The notes: generated from the letters alone by a model not told the origin. 64,000 nucleotides of DNA from Myroides odoratimimus (GCF_001485415.1 NZ_BCMQ01000002.1:186001-250000), one strand, 5' to 3'; positions 34,850-45,149 are shown, counted from the stretch's first letter. A program made the numbers and translations.

Positions 34850-37165
34850 ATGAGTTCAAGTAAAAACAAAAGAGGGGATAAGAAGCAACCAAAGAGTTTG
34901 CGAGGTTATTTAAAAGCGTTTTGGATTCTATTCTTAGGAATGGTTGCCGCAGTTATTTTCTTTTTCTTATGCGCATCATGGGGAGTTTTTGGGCCGATGC
35001 CAACCTTCGATGAGTTAGAGAACCCTGCTAGCAATGTAGCGACTGAGATTATCTCTTCAGACGGTAAAACAATAGGTAAGTTTTATTTAGAAAATCGTGT
35101 GCCTGTTAAGTATGAAGATTTACCAGAGTATTTAGTTAATGCATTAATAGCCACAGAAGATGAGCGTTTTAAAGAGCATTCAGGTATAGATGCTCGTGGT
35201 ACACTTAGAGCAATTACTTCTGTAGGGAGTAGTGGTGGAGCTAGTACCATTACACAACAGTTAGCTAAATTATTGTTTCATGGAGAAGGGTCTAGAAGTT
35301 TGCCTAAACGTATTACTCAGAAGGCAAAAGAATGGGTTATCGCTGTGAAACTAGAAAGACAGTATACAAAAGAAGAGATTCTTACGATGTATTTAAATAA
35401 AGCTGACTTTGTTAATAATGCAGTAGGTATCCGCTCTGCTACTCGTATCTATATGGGTAAAGAGCCTAAGGATCTTACTATAGATGAGGCTGCTATGTTC
35501 GTAGGAATGTTACAGAATCCAGCTTATTTTAACCCTGTTCGTAGACCTGAGTTAGTGCATAAAAGACGTAATGTAGTGTTGCACCAGATGGCTCGTAATG
35601 GCTTTATTTCAAAAGAAGAAAGTGTAAAACTACAAGAGTTACCATTGGCATTAAACTTCACTCCAGAAAGTCATAGAGAAGGTATCGCTACTTATTTCCG
35701 TGAGTATTTACGTGATTATATGCGCCGTTGGGTAAAAGAGAATCCTAAAAAAGACGGTACTACTTATGATATTTATCGCGATGGATTAAAGATATATGTA
35801 TCTATAGACTCACGTATGCAGAAGTATGGTGAAGAAGCTGTAGAAGCACATATTGCTAACTTACAAGAAGAGTTCTTTATAGATCAGAAGAATAATAAGA
35901 TGGCTCCATTTTATAAAATTAACCAACAAGAGGTTGATAATATTATGATGAGAGCAATGAAGACTTCAGAGCGTTGGAGACAAATGAAGGAGCAAGGTAA
36001 ATCTGAGAGTGATATCATCAAATCATTTGATGTGAAAACAGAGATGAGAATCTTCTCTTGGAAAGGAGAGAGAGATACTGTGATGACTCCTAAAGACTCT
36101 ATCCGTTATTATAAGCATTTCTTACAAGCGGGTATGATGGCAATGGAGCCTCAGACAGGACATATTAAAGCATGGGTAGGAGGTATAAATTACAAACACT
36201 TCCAGTATGACCACGTAGGACAAGGAGCGAGACAAGTAGGTTCTACATTTAAACCATTTGTATATGCTACTGCTATAGAGCAATTACATTATTCTCCATG
36301 TGACTCTATTATAGATTCACCATTCACTATGCCTAAAGGTAGATATGGTATTTCTAGAGATTGGAGTCCTCAGAACTCGAACCGTTCTTATAGAGGTATT
36401 ATGACCTTAAAACAAGCTTTAGCTGGATCTGTAAATACTATAACAGCTAAGTTGATGGATAAAGTAGGGCCTAAGGCTGTTGTGAATATGTGTAGAGATT
36501 TAGGTATCTCAGGAGATATTCCACAAAGTCCAGCGATTGCATTAGGAGCTGTTGATATTACTGTTAGTGATATGGTGGCAGCTTATAGTACATTTGCGAA
36601 TCAAGGTATCTATGTGAAGCCTATTTTTATTACACGCATAGCTGATAAGAATGGAGTTATTTTATTCAATGCTATACCTGAGACAAAGGATGTAGTGAGT
36701 AAGGATGTAGCTTATGCTATCATTAAGTTGTTAGAAGGGGTTACTGAGTCAGGATCAGGGGTAAGATTACGTACTACTTGGCAAGGTGCAGGTTATAAAC
36801 GTGTAACAGGTCACCCTTATAAGTTTACTAACCCTATTGCAGGTAAAACAGGAACGAGTCAGAACAATAGTGATGGTTGGTTTATCGGTATGGTACCAAA
36901 TTTAGCAACAGGAGTATGGGTTGGTAACGATGATAGAGCAGCTCACTTTAGAACGATGACTTATGGACAAGGAGCAACATTAGCATTACCTATTTGGGGT
37001 ATATTCATGAATAAGTGTTATGCTGATAAGAGTTTAGAGGTAGCTAAGTCAGGCTTCCCTGTACCAGAACACCTATCTATACGAGTAGATTGTACGAAAA
37101 TTGTTCAACCAGAAACGGATGATGTTTCTGAAGGAGCTTTAGATACAGAAGAATTTGATTTTTAA
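34850..37165 (+). CDS. bifunctional penicillin-binding protein 1A
   Basis: A 771-residue class A PBP. One TM anchor at about 20-45; the glycosyltransferase domain (about 65-240) has EDERFKEHSGIDARG with the catalytic Glu, GGASTITQQLAK and KEEILTMYLNKADF. The transpeptidase domain (about 420-720) has the STFK tetrad (GSTFKPFVYATAIE), SVN (GSVNTITAKL) and KTGTSQNNSDGWF. All catalytic residues are present. It polymerises and cross-links peptidoglycan. It is the end of the ricT-gldH-PBP run, followed by a terminator. Confidence 0.95.
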   Translation: MSSSKNKRGDKKQPKSLRGYLKAFWILFLGMVAAVIFFFLCASWGVFGPMPTFDELENPASNVATEIISSDGKTIGKFYLENRVPVKYEDLPEYLVNALIATEDERFKEHSGIDARGTLRAITSVGSSGGASTITQQLAKLLFHGEGSRSLPKRITQKAKEWVIAVKLERQYTKEEILTMYLNKADFVNNAVGIRSATRIYMGKEPKDLTIDEAAMFVGMLQNPAYFNPVRRPELVHKRRNVVLHQMARNGFISKEESVKLQELPLALNFTPESHREGIATYFREYLRDYMRRWVKENPKKDGTTYDIYRDGLKIYVSIDSRMQKYGEEAVEAHIANLQEEFFIDQKNNKMAPFYKINQQEVDNIMMRAMKTSERWRQMKEQGKSESDIIKSFDVKTEMRIFSWKGERDTVMTPKDSIRYYKHFLQAGMMAMEPQTGHIKAWVGGINYKHFQYDHVGQGARQVGSTFKPFVYATAIEQLHYSPCDSIIDSPFTMPKGRYGISRDWSPQNSNRSYRGIMTLKQALAGSVNTITAKLMDKVGPKAVVNMCRDLGISGDIPQSPAIALGAVDITVSDMVAAYSTFANQGIYVKPIFITRIADKNGVILFNAIPETKDVVSKDVAYAIIKLLEGVTESGSGVRLRTTWQGAGYKRVTGHPYKFTNPIAGKTGTSQNNSDGWFIGMVPNLATGVWVGNDDRAAHFRTMTYGQGATLALPIWGIFMNKCYADKSLEVAKSGFPVPEHLSIRVDCTKIVQPETDDVSEGALDTEEFDF

Positions 37166-37171
37166 TAATAG

Positions 37172-37203
37172 AAACGCCTTTTTTTAAAGGCGTTTTTTTT
37201 TGT
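37172..37203 (+). terminator. terminator after the PBP gene
   Basis: AAACGCCTTT and AAAGGCGTTT with a short T loop and a T-run. Confidence 0.88.
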
Positions 37204-37234
37204 ATTTTAGGAACATATTACTAAACCAAATATT

Positions 37235-37936
37235 ATGATCAATAAAAAGGTAGCTAATGTTCAAGAAGCTTTAGCAGATATACAGAATGACATGACTATC
37301 ATGTTAGGAGGATTTGGCCTTTGTGGTATTCCTGAGAATAGCATAGCCGAATTGGTAAAGAAGAACGTAAGTGGTCTAACGTGCATTTCTAATAATGCAG
37401 GTGTAGATAATTTCGGCTTAGGATTATTATTACAGAAGCGTCAGATAAAGAAGATGATCTCTTCTTATGTAGGAGAGAATGCAGAGTTTGAACGCCAAAT
37501 GTTATCTGGAGAGTTAGAAGTAGAGCTTACTCCACAGGGTACTTTAGCAGAGAAGTGCAGAGCTGCTCAGATGGGGATCCCTGGTTTTTATACTCCAGCA
37601 GGGTATGGTACTGAGGTAGCAGAGGGTAAAGAGGTAAGAGAGTTTAAAGGTAAACCACATATATTAGAATTAGCCTTTGACGCTGATTTTGCCATCGTAA
37701 AAGCATGGAAAGGTGATGAGGCAGGTAATTTAGTTTTTAAAGGAACAGCGCGTAATTTTAATGCTTGTATGGCTGGAGCTGCTAAGATAACTGTAGCAGA
37801 AGTGGAAGAATTAGTTCCTGCAGGACAATTAGATCCGAATGAAATACATGTACCTGGGATATTCGTTAAGCGTATTTTTCAAGGAGAACAGTATGAGAAG
37901 AGAATTGAGCAACGCACAGTTCGTTCAAAGAATTAA
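37235..37936 (+). CDS. scoA: 3-oxoacid CoA-transferase subunit A
   Basis: A 233-residue subunit A. The [13 protein letters not shown] loop is at about 22-34 and [12 protein letters not shown] at about 52-63, both typical of SCOT/ScoA proteins. With ScoB it moves CoA from succinyl-CoA to acetoacetate (ketone body and some amino acid catabolism). 20 bp before scoB. Confidence 0.93.
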   Translation: MINKKVANVQEALADIQNDMTIMLGGFGLCGIPENSIAELVKKNVSGLTCISNNAGVDNFGLGLLLQKRQIKKMISSYVGENAEFERQMLSGELEVELTPQGTLAEKCRAAQMGIPGFYTPAGYGTEVAEGKEVREFKGKPHILELAFDADFAIVKAWKGDEAGNLVFKGTARNFNACMAGAAKITVAEVEELVPAGQLDPNEIHVPGIFVKRIFQGEQYEKRIEQRTVRSKN

Positions 37937-37956
37937 TCACCTTTTAAACTTAAGTT

Positions 37957-38610
37957 ATGTTAGATAAAGTAGGAATTGCAAAACGTATAGCAAAAGAAGT
38001 TAAAGATGGCTTCTATGTAAATTTAGGAATAGGTATACCAACATTAGTGGCAAACTATGTGCCTGAAGGTATGAATGTTGAGTTTCAGAGTGAGAACGGT
38101 ATATTAGGTATGGGGCCTTTTCCATATGAAGGTGAGGAGGACCCGGATTTAATTAATGCAGGTAAACAAACGATTACGAGTTTACCAGGGGCGTCTTTTT
38201 TTGATTCGGCAACTAGCTTTGGGATGATACGTGGACAACATGTAGATTTAACTATTCTAGGAGCTATGGAAGTATCAGAGCAAGGAGACATTGCGAACTG
38301 GAAGATTCCTGGGAAGATGGTAAAAGGTATGGGAGGAGCTATGGATTTAGTAGCTTCTGCAGAGAATATCATTGTGGCGATGATGCATGTGAATAAGGCT
38401 GGAGAGTCTAAGATATTAAAAGAATGTACATTACCCTTAACAGGTGTGAAGTGTGTTAAAAAGATAGTTACAGAGTTAGCTGTTATGGAAGTAACAGATC
38501 AAGGTATTAAGCTATTAGAAAGAGCACCAGGAGTATCTGTAGAAGACATTATAAAGGCTACTGAGGTTACTTTAATCATTGAGGGAGATATTCCTGAAAT
38601 GACAATATAA
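37957..38610 (+). CDS. scoB: 3-oxoacid CoA-transferase subunit B
   Basis: A 217-residue subunit B. The catalytic glutamate lies in QSENGILGMGP (about 46-56). GIGIPTLVANYVPEG (about 25-39) precedes it, and GGAMDLVASAENIIV (about 126-140) follows. Normal size for bacterial two-subunit SCOT. Confidence 0.93.
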   Translation: MLDKVGIAKRIAKEVKDGFYVNLGIGIPTLVANYVPEGMNVEFQSENGILGMGPFPYEGEEDPDLINAGKQTITSLPGASFFDSATSFGMIRGQHVDLTILGAMEVSEQGDIANWKIPGKMVKGMGGAMDLVASAENIIVAMMHVNKAGESKILKECTLPLTGVKCVKKIVTELAVMEVTDQGIKLLERAPGVSVEDIIKATEVTLIIEGDIPEMTI

Positions 38611-38619
38611 AAATTAAAT

Positions 38620-38648
38620 AGAAGAGCTCTAAGAGCTCTTTTTTTATT
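38620..38648 (+). terminator. terminator after scoB
   Basis: AAGAGCTC and GAGCTCTT with a TAA loop, then a T-run. Confidence 0.85.
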
Positions 38649-38715
38649 TCAGCTTCTTTATTTCTGAATGTATATATGTTGATTAAGTCTGTAATTGTTT
38701 ATTTTTATATAAAAA

Positions 38716-39813
38716 ATGTACATGAATAAGTTTGTCCAATTCCCTTTGTATCTAAAGATAACCTGTGTTTTACTTAGCTTGGTTGTATTTAGTTATATCG
38801 CTATTTTACTTGAGAACATATTTGTACCTATGTTTTTAGGTGTATTGGTAGCTTCTTTATTAGTTCCTTTTAGTGAGTTTTTAGAGAAGAAATTTAGATT
38901 TTCTCGTGGTATTGCTTCTATAGTAGTTGTAGTCTTAGCTTTGCTTATTTTGAGTAGTGTTCTATTGCTGATAGGAATGCAATTAACACACTTACAAGAT
39001 GATTGGCCAGCATTCCAACAGCAGTTGTTAGAAGGAGTCTCTAATATCCAAGAATGGGTGTATAGTAAGTTTGGTATTGCGAAGGAGAATCAAATGAATT
39101 ACTTAGAATCAGCTGCATCTAATTCACTAAAGACAGGTACAGATATATTAGGAGCCGCTATGAGTTCTTTGTCTACTTTATTAATGTTTCTTGTATTCAC
39201 GTTCTTATATTCAGTATTCCTATTGATCTATAGGGGACATTTGGTACGCTTTGTATTAATGTTATTTCACAGTGATCACAAGGATAAAGTGTTAGATACG
39301 ATACATGCGATTCAGAATATGGTGAAGAAGTATTTAGTAGGGTTGATGTTACAGATGATGATCGTTACTACATTAGCATTTATAGCGTTTTTAATACTAG
39401 ATATTAAGTATTCGTTTATGCTAGCATTGATTACGGGAGTATTGAATGTATTACCTTATATCGGTATTCTAATCGCTTTAGTTATTACTATTTTAGTGAC
39501 ATTTGCGTCAGCTTCTGGAGCCAAGGTGTTATTTGTGTTAATAGCCTTTGTTGTTATCCATGCTATTGATGGTAATATTGTGATGCCTAAAATAGTTGGT
39601 TCTAAAGTTAAAGTCAATTCTTTGGCCGTGATAGTAGGACTTATTTTAGGAGAGATGGCATGGGGAATATCAGGTATGTTATTAGCCATACCTACTTTAG
39701 CAATAATGAAGATTATATGTGATCGCGTAGATAGTTTAAGACCTTGGGGGTATTTATTAGGAGAAGAGACTTATCCCGAAAAGATAAACATAGAAGAAGA
39801 AAATAAAGAGTAA
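38716..39813 (+). CDS. AI-2E family transporter (PerM-like)
   Basis: A 365-residue polytopic protein with about seven to eight TM helices in the family pattern: paired helices at about 12-50, one at 66-88, a long soluble segment (about 90-150), and the hydrophobic C-terminal half with GVLNVLPYIGILIALVIT (about 237-254) and GNIVMPKIVGSKVKVNSL (about 285-302). Members include TqsA and permeases or Na+/H+ antiporters, so AI-2 transport is not implied. An alternative start is the ATG at 38722. Confidence 0.85.
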   Translation: MYMNKFVQFPLYLKITCVLLSLVVFSYIAILLENIFVPMFLGVLVASLLVPFSEFLEKKFRFSRGIASIVVVVLALLILSSVLLLIGMQLTHLQDDWPAFQQQLLEGVSNIQEWVYSKFGIAKENQMNYLESAASNSLKTGTDILGAAMSSLSTLLMFLVFTFLYSVFLLIYRGHLVRFVLMLFHSDHKDKVLDTIHAIQNMVKKYLVGLMLQMMIVTTLAFIAFLILDIKYSFMLALITGVLNVLPYIGILIALVITILVTFASASGAKVLFVLIAFVVIHAIDGNIVMPKIVGSKVKVNSLAVIVGLILGEMAWGISGMLLAIPTLAIMKIICDRVDSLRPWGYLLGEETYPEKINIEEENKE

Positions 39814-39819
39814 GTATAA

Positions 39820-39859
39820 AAGTAAAGAGGTTAGCCATTGGCTAACCTCTTTACTTTTA
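39820..39859. terminator. bidirectional terminator
   Basis: AAAGTAAAGAGGTTAGCC pairs with GGCTAACCTCTTTACTTT around ATT. It lies between convergent genes. Confidence 0.9.
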
Positions 39860-39866
39860 AAGCGAT

Positions 39867-40706
39867 TTACTTCTTAGATTTATACACAAAGAAAGGAACT
39901 TTTAAGCGTTTAGCTAAGTGCTGTGTAACGCTCTTAGATAAGATATTCTCTATAAAAGTTTTGTTTCTTTTAATCGTTGCTACTAGATCTACAGGTTCAT
40001 GTTCTATAAAGTCAAGTAGTGTCTTCTCTATATTTTCTGCATTGAATATATGGAAGCTGACAGGAGCATCTTTATACTTCTCTTTCCATTTATTATATAT
40101 CTCTTCGCATGAGACACACCCTTTTGATTTAACATGAACTATTTTTAAATGTGCTTTATTGGCTTCAACACCTTTAATAAGGTCATCAAGCGTAGCTTCC
40201 TCTTCTTGTTCAAAGCGAGAAGTAAAGATGATATTATTTAGATCTCTAAAATGAGCTTCTTTAGGAATACTTAATACAGGTATATCTACCTTTGTAATTG
40301 TATTGATAGTATTAGATCCTAATAGTTTTTTGTGAAAACTAGCATTCGCTCCATCAGTACCCATTACTAGAAAGTCAATGTGATTTTCTTCAATAGCATT
40401 CAGTATTTCAGGGATTAGTAATCCCTCTTTTACTTTAAAGAATACAGGTACATGTTCTAAGTTTAGCTCACGTCTTGTTTCGATAAGTGCAGGGCTATTC
40501 GCATGTAATTGTTCCAGTTTCTCAAAATCGTTTTTCTTAATAACATTTTCCACTAGATGTGGACTGATACCACCCGATATAATAGGAGGATCATAGACAT
40601 GTAATACATAGAGCTCAGCCTCTCTATAGTTAGCTAACTGCAGTGCATATTTAAAAGCATTGTTTGCAGTCTCTGAATAATCAGTTGGAAATAATATCTT
40701 TTTCAT
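39867..40706 (-). CDS. universal stress protein (two-domain)
   Basis: A 279-residue tandem UspA protein. The first domain (about 1-145) starts MKKILFPTDYSETANNAFKYAL and ends with the family-like GTDGANASFHKKLLGSNTI nucleotide loop (about 121-139). The second (about 155-279) lacks an intact G-2x-G-9x-G(S/T) loop (IKRNKTFIENILSKSV at the same place), so only the first half seems able to bind nucleotide. The frame is open to 40733, but the MKKILFPTD start is the family start. Stress-related; partner unknown. Confidence 0.85.
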   Translation of the reverse strand: MKKILFPTDYSETANNAFKYALQLANYREAELYVLHVYDPPIISGGISPHLVENVIKKNDFEKLEQLHANSPALIETRRELNLEHVPVFFKVKEGLLIPEILNAIEENHIDFLVMGTDGANASFHKKLLGSNTINTITKVDIPVLSIPKEAHFRDLNNIIFTSRFEQEEEATLDDLIKGVEANKAHLKIVHVKSKGCVSCEEIYNKWKEKYKDAPVSFHIFNAENIEKTLLDFIEHEPVDLVATIKRNKTFIENILSKSVTQHLAKRLKVPFFVYKSKK

Positions 40707-40848
40707 AATAGAAGACTTTCTTGTAGCATACAAGATACTAAAAAAAATGATGGTAAATTATTTTTATAACAATAGAATTAATGATACATTTCTATTGATT
40801 AACTAGAAAAATCTAGAACATATATTTGAATAATTGCTTTTTTTTTAT

Positions 40849-41640
40849 CTAAAATTTATACGATAAATCAGTAGCCATAGCGATTTTATTTCCACTGATT
40901 TTCTTGTAAAAAGCGCTATTATTCTCTCCTATAGGAGGTAAAGTTAGACTGTGTTTAGTCGCCTCTTGTGTGTAATAATCTAACCTGTTTTTATATTTAG
41001 GTGATACGATATTGTAGATATGGTTACCTGTGAATCCCTTTTCTATAATGGCAGTAGATAGCGTGATAATATCATTAAGATGAATCATATTAATAGGCAA
41101 CTCAGGGTTCTCTAATATATTTCTTCGAACGATGTAGTCTACTGGTTTTCTTTCTTCACTGAATAATCCACCTAAGCGTAAGATACAAGTGTTGATTCCA
41201 TCTTCATTTAATAGTACATCTTCAGCTTCTCTAATCTGTACTGCTGTAGGTTCATTTGAGAATAGTTGATTGTCTTCTGTGATCTCTTCGTTTTGTGGAG
41301 CATATACAGATACAGAACTCATCATGATAACATTCTTGATATTGTGTTTACGAATATAAGGAAGTAACTTTTTAAAATTCTCAGCATACGTTGGTTGAGG
41401 CTCATCTCTAATAGGAGGGATAGTAATGATAAGAAGTTCAGCATTGCCAATGAATGAATCTAAAAACTGAACATTATCTTCATATAGATTAATATGATAA
41501 GGCTTGATCTGATGTTCCTCTAAGATATTCATTTTGGCTAGAGTAGTGGTCGAGCCCTTGACGTGATATCCTTTTTCTATTAAATTTTCGGCCAATGGTG
41601 TACCTAACCATCCACTACCGAGTATGCTTATATGTTTCAT
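40849..41640 (-). CDS. NAD(P)-binding SDR/epimerase-like protein (YeeZ type)
   Basis: A 263-residue Rossmann protein. MKHISILGSGWLGTPLAENL (about 1-20) is the dinucleotide loop; MMSSVSVYAPQNEEI (about 106-120) resembles the atypical-SDR active region, SSxSVY with the Tyr but no clear YxxxK; LRLGGLFSEERKP is at about 154-166. YeeZ-like proteins are of unknown substrate. It is divergent from the following phosphodiesterase gene. Confidence 0.82.
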   Translation of the reverse strand: MKHISILGSGWLGTPLAENLIEKGYHVKGSTTTLAKMNILEEHQIKPYHINLYEDNVQFLDSFIGNAELLIITIPPIRDEPQPTYAENFKKLLPYIRKHNIKNVIMMSSVSVYAPQNEEITEDNQLFSNEPTAVQIREAEDVLLNEDGINTCILRLGGLFSEERKPVDYIVRRNILENPELPINMIHLNDIITLSTAIIEKGFTGNHIYNIVSPKYKNRLDYYTQEATKHSLTLPPIGENNSAFYKKISGNKIAMATDLSYKF

Positions 41641-41738
41641 ATTAAGTGGTGTAATTTTTAAAATAGTTATAAAAATAGGAATTTACTTTGTAAGGATAAA
41701 TTTATCTACGGATATTTGGTCAAGAAAAACAAAACAAC

Positions 41739-43010
41739 ATGAAAAAAATACTATTTCCCCTATTAACTTTCGGGTTGTGTTTGACAATGTCTAGCACTGT
41801 TTCTGCTCAAGAAGTACAAAAACAAATCGTAGTAGAAAATCGAGTTAACGATAGTAAACAAGTAGATAAACCTTATGTTATCTTGATCTCTATTGATGGT
41901 TTCCGTTACGATTATATCGAGAAGTTTGGAACGAAGTTTTTAGAGAAGTTTGGAAAAGAAGGTGTGAGAGCAGAGTCTATGCAACCATCTTATCCATCAG
42001 TTACTTTCCCTAACCATTATACGATAGCGACAGGACTATATCCTTCACACCATGGTTTAGTTGGTAATAATATGTATGATCCAAAGATAGAGGAGAGATA
42101 TTCTCTTAGAAATGCTAAAGCTGTACACGACCCTGCTTGGTATGGAGGTACACCATTATGGGTATTAGCAGAGCAACAAGGAATGTTGAGTGCATGTTAC
42201 TATTGGCCTGGATCTGAAGCACCTATTAAAGGGACTTTACCATCATATTACTATGCTTACTCTGAGAAGTTTGATATGGATGGACGTATTAATGAAGTAG
42301 TGAATTGGTTGACATTACCAGAAGAGAAAAGACCTCACTTCATTACCTTCTATTTACCAGAAGTAGATCATGCAGGTCATGGATTCGGACCAGATGCAGA
42401 AGAGACAAAAGAAGCAGTTCACTATGCTGACCAATCTATAGAGAAACTTGTAGCAGCAGTAGATAAGTTAAACTTACCTGTGAACTATGTGATTGTCTCT
42501 GATCACGGAATGCTAGCACTTGACCAAGAAACGCTATTGAGCTTTCCTTTAAAGTTAAAAGGAGATGAGATGAAACTAGCGAGTAATGGTACTTATATAA
42601 GTGCTTTTATCAATGATAAGACTCAGATAGACAAGTACTATAAGAAGATTAAAAAAGCGAGTAACCCTAAACACATGAAAGTGTATAAAACAGAAGATCT
42701 ACCTAAAGAGTTTCATTTTAGCAAAGAGCATGATCGCTTTGGTAGAATAGGGGATATCGTGGTAACAGCGGAAGCTCCATACTATTTCACTAACAGAAAA
42801 TTAGCAGGAAGTCATGGTTTTGACCCAAACTCTGTTAAGGAGATGCATGCTATTTTCTTAGCTAAAGGTCCACAGTTTCAATCAGGGAAGACAATAGGAA
42901 CATTTGAGAACATCGATGTATATCCTGTTATCGCTAAGATATTAGGTTTAGAGATTACAGAAGAAATAGACGGTACAGATAAAGTAGCTAAAGAAGTATT
43001 AGTAAAATAG
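41739..43010 (+). CDS. secreted NPP-type nucleotide pyrophosphatase/phosphodiesterase
   Basis: A 423-residue exported protein of the alkaline phosphatase superfamily. Signal peptide about 1-24 (MSSTVSAQE). Metal and catalytic sites fit the NPP family: LISIDGFRYDY (about 48-58, Asp), the nucleophile Thr in PSYPSVTFPNHYTIATGLYPSHHGLVG (about 86-112), LPEVDHAGHGFGPD (about 207-220, Asp/His), IVSDHGM (about 250-256) and GSHGFDP (about 365-371, His). NPP enzymes cleave nucleotide or phospholipid phosphodiesters. Start near a weak TTACTTTG box. Confidence 0.9.
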   Translation: MKKILFPLLTFGLCLTMSSTVSAQEVQKQIVVENRVNDSKQVDKPYVILISIDGFRYDYIEKFGTKFLEKFGKEGVRAESMQPSYPSVTFPNHYTIATGLYPSHHGLVGNNMYDPKIEERYSLRNAKAVHDPAWYGGTPLWVLAEQQGMLSACYYWPGSEAPIKGTLPSYYYAYSEKFDMDGRINEVVNWLTLPEEKRPHFITFYLPEVDHAGHGFGPDAEETKEAVHYADQSIEKLVAAVDKLNLPVNYVIVSDHGMLALDQETLLSFPLKLKGDEMKLASNGTYISAFINDKTQIDKYYKKIKKASNPKHMKVYKTEDLPKEFHFSKEHDRFGRIGDIVVTAEAPYYFTNRKLAGSHGFDPNSVKEMHAIFLAKGPQFQSGKTIGTFENIDVYPVIAKILGLEITEEIDGTDKVAKEVLVK

Positions 43011-43036
43011 TTAGAATAATCTATTCTATTGAAATA

Positions 43037-43073
43037 AGAAAAGGCTTGTAGAGTTTTCTACAAGCCTTTTTAT
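43037..43073. terminator. bidirectional terminator
   Basis: AAAAGGCTTGTAGA pairs with TCTACAAGCCTTTT around a GTTT loop, between convergent genes. Confidence 0.88.
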
Positions 43074-43094
43074 TTGTGTTTTAAGACACTTCAA

Positions 43095-43889
43095 TTAGAA
43101 TTGGTACCCAAACCCTAAGTTTAAGTATATATTGTGCATAGAGAATGATATAGCGTCAAAATCGCTATTTAATACTCCATTAAATCCATAAGATAACTCT
43201 CCTAGTAAAAAGAAGTGATTATTCATCTTCCATTCAGCACCTACTTGAGTACCCCATTGGAATTTGCGTACTTCATCAGAGAAGTCATAAGGAGCACTAC
43301 TATCATCCTCGAAAGTTAATTTAATACCATTAGGGTCAGTTTGTCTTAGATGACCATTCGATACATATCCATCAAATGTTTTGTCTATTAAAGCTGAGAA
43401 ATATAGCCCTCCATAGATATTCCAGTTATCATTGATAGAATACACCACATTTACAGGTACGGTTAGATAAGTGTTTCTCACCTTCGTTTTTACATCTCCA
43501 GTGAAGTAACCTCTTACTTTAGAGTTGTCTTGTATAATCTCTGTTAAGTAACCTTTTACATTTGCCTTCGTTGTCATTCCTTTCCCTTCAAAGCGCAGAC
43601 CTAAACGAACTCCCCACTGTTTATCATCAGTTAACCATTTCGTAGCATTAGCTTCTAATCCTAACTGTAATCCTGGGTTGTAACTATTGATTTTTCGTAT
43701 TTCTCTTGGAAGACCTAGAGGAGAAGAACCACCGATACTAAAATGTGCTCTTATCTGGTAATCCATATTTTCTGTAAAGAACTTTTCAAAAGAATTTTTG
43801 TCTGATGCTTTTGATTCTTCTTGATTTTGTGCAGAAGTAGTAGTCAGTATTCCTAATGAGAATATTAACGTATATATTATTTTTTTCAT
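43095..43889 (-). CDS. PorT-like outer membrane beta-barrel protein, copy 2 of the duplicated cassette
   Basis: A 264-residue exported barrel. Signal peptide about 1-20 (TTTSAQNQ); the body has alternating strands, for example GLQLGLEANATKWLTDDKQWGVRLGLRFEGKG (about 71-102), KTKVRNTYLTVPVNVVYSINDNWNIYGGLYFSALIDK (about 135-171) and NIYLNLGFGYQF at the C-terminus, ending in Phe as barrels do. It is closely related to 45376-46188 (for example KGYFTGDVKT against KGYFTGNVKT and FSIGGSSPLGLP against FSIGGSTPLGMP). It follows a PCMD lipoprotein gene by 28 bp. Unknown role. Confidence 0.8.
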   Translation of the reverse strand: MKKIIYTLIFSLGILTTTSAQNQEESKASDKNSFEKFFTENMDYQIRAHFSIGGSSPLGLPREIRKINSYNPGLQLGLEANATKWLTDDKQWGVRLGLRFEGKGMTTKANVKGYLTEIIQDNSKVRGYFTGDVKTKVRNTYLTVPVNVVYSINDNWNIYGGLYFSALIDKTFDGYVSNGHLRQTDPNGIKLTFEDDSSAPYDFSDEVRKFQWGTQVGAEWKMNNHFFLLGELSYGFNGVLNSDFDAISFSMHNIYLNLGFGYQF

Positions 43890-43917
43890 TGTCTCTTAAT
43901 TATGTATTGTACTAATA

Positions 43918-45057
43918 TTACTTATCGAAGTCTAATTCAACTTCATCAATTTGTAGAGTACTACCAACAGCTCCATTGAAGATATCTCCTTCCACACTTG
44001 CAGAGAATACGATAGCAATCATATAGTTAGCCTTCGGATCAAAAGTTTTCCCCTCTACCATTTGGAATGGGATTTCAAATTTTGTCCATTCATCAGTTTC
44101 AACTCTGTTCTTATCGTCTAATCTTGCGATAGCAACCATCCTAGGATCTAAGAATTTGTGGTCACCTGCTAAGAATTCTTTTTTAGGATTGTCTCCTTTT
44201 TCAAAGATAATAGCATATGCATCCCATGCATCTTTAGTTAGTGCAGATCCTTCTTTGCTTGTGATTGTAAAGTCTTTTCCAGCTTTATATTTATAGTATC
44301 CTTTTAATGTTTTAGGCATATTAATTCCTGTACTATAAGGAATACCAAATCTTGTAGATTTAATAGCTGGGAATGTAAAATTAAAAGTACCTAAGTATAA
44401 GTTCCCTGCTGCGATAGGAGACCCCATCATACTACCAAGAGGTCCAGTACTTCTAGTTACCATTTTTACTCCTTTACCTTTGTATCCATCATTAATAGAG
44501 AAAGTCGGGTATACTGCTGGTGATAGCTCTTGATCGTCTTCTAGTAATGTTTCTGCCAGCATATTATAGCCTTGGTTACCACTAGCCCAGTCGTATTTTG
44601 TCATACCATCAGGAAGTACCTCGAAGAATTCGTGGTATTGTCCTTCTGGCCCTTCAGTCACTTCTGTGTGTACATTCTCAAAATCATAATGTGTAATAAA
44701 CGTATTTGTCAAGAAACTTACATTGTATGCTTTTTTCCATTTACCATCTTGTGATGTAATAACGTACTGTACTGGACCTTTAGAGAAGTTTTGTTTTGAC
44801 CCATTTTCAGGAGTGATAGTTGCTCCGTCCGATAATTTAAATAGCGGTGCAAACTCTCTTTCGTCTACGTCAGGAAGAAGTCTAAAGAACACATTATTAT
44901 TAGTAATTGTTGGAGTAGTAAGTAAGAACTTATTCGCATCTTCAATTGTTGCAGAAGTAATGTCTGATTCCATTGTGTCTGCCTCATCTTTTATACAAGA
45001 AGAGAACGTGATCCCTATGGTTGTTAATAGGGCGAATAATAAGTAGTTTATTCTCAT
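43918..45057 (-). CDS. PCMD domain lipoprotein, copy 2
   Basis: A 379-residue lipoprotein with signal ending GITFSSCIKDEAD (Cys about 20). Residues about 30-115 form an Ig-like domain (PLFKLSDGATITPENGS), and about 120-379 the PCMD (putative carbohydrate metabolism domain) beta-sandwich, seen in SPIAAGNLYLGTFNF and FLAGDHKFLDPRMVAIARL near the C-terminus, ending VGSTLQIDEVELDF. It is closely related to 46166-47260. The domain name is only putative; no carbohydrate enzymes are nearby. Paired with the barrel gene on the same transcript. Confidence 0.82.
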   Translation of the reverse strand: MRINYLLFALLTTIGITFSSCIKDEADTMESDITSATIEDANKFLLTTPTITNNNVFFRLLPDVDEREFAPLFKLSDGATITPENGSKQNFSKGPVQYVITSQDGKWKKAYNVSFLTNTFITHYDFENVHTEVTEGPEGQYHEFFEVLPDGMTKYDWASGNQGYNMLAETLLEDDQELSPAVYPTFSINDGYKGKGVKMVTRSTGPLGSMMGSPIAAGNLYLGTFNFTFPAIKSTRFGIPYSTGINMPKTLKGYYKYKAGKDFTITSKEGSALTKDAWDAYAIIFEKGDNPKKEFLAGDHKFLDPRMVAIARLDDKNRVETDEWTKFEIPFQMVEGKTFDPKANYMIAIVFSASVEGDIFNGAVGSTLQIDEVELDFDK

Positions 45058-45149
45058 AAGTATTGTATTATTTATGTTATATAAAATTATTGCTTGCTAT
45101 TTAATGATAACTTAATGTTTAATTAACTGTCAAATAACAAACGAACATA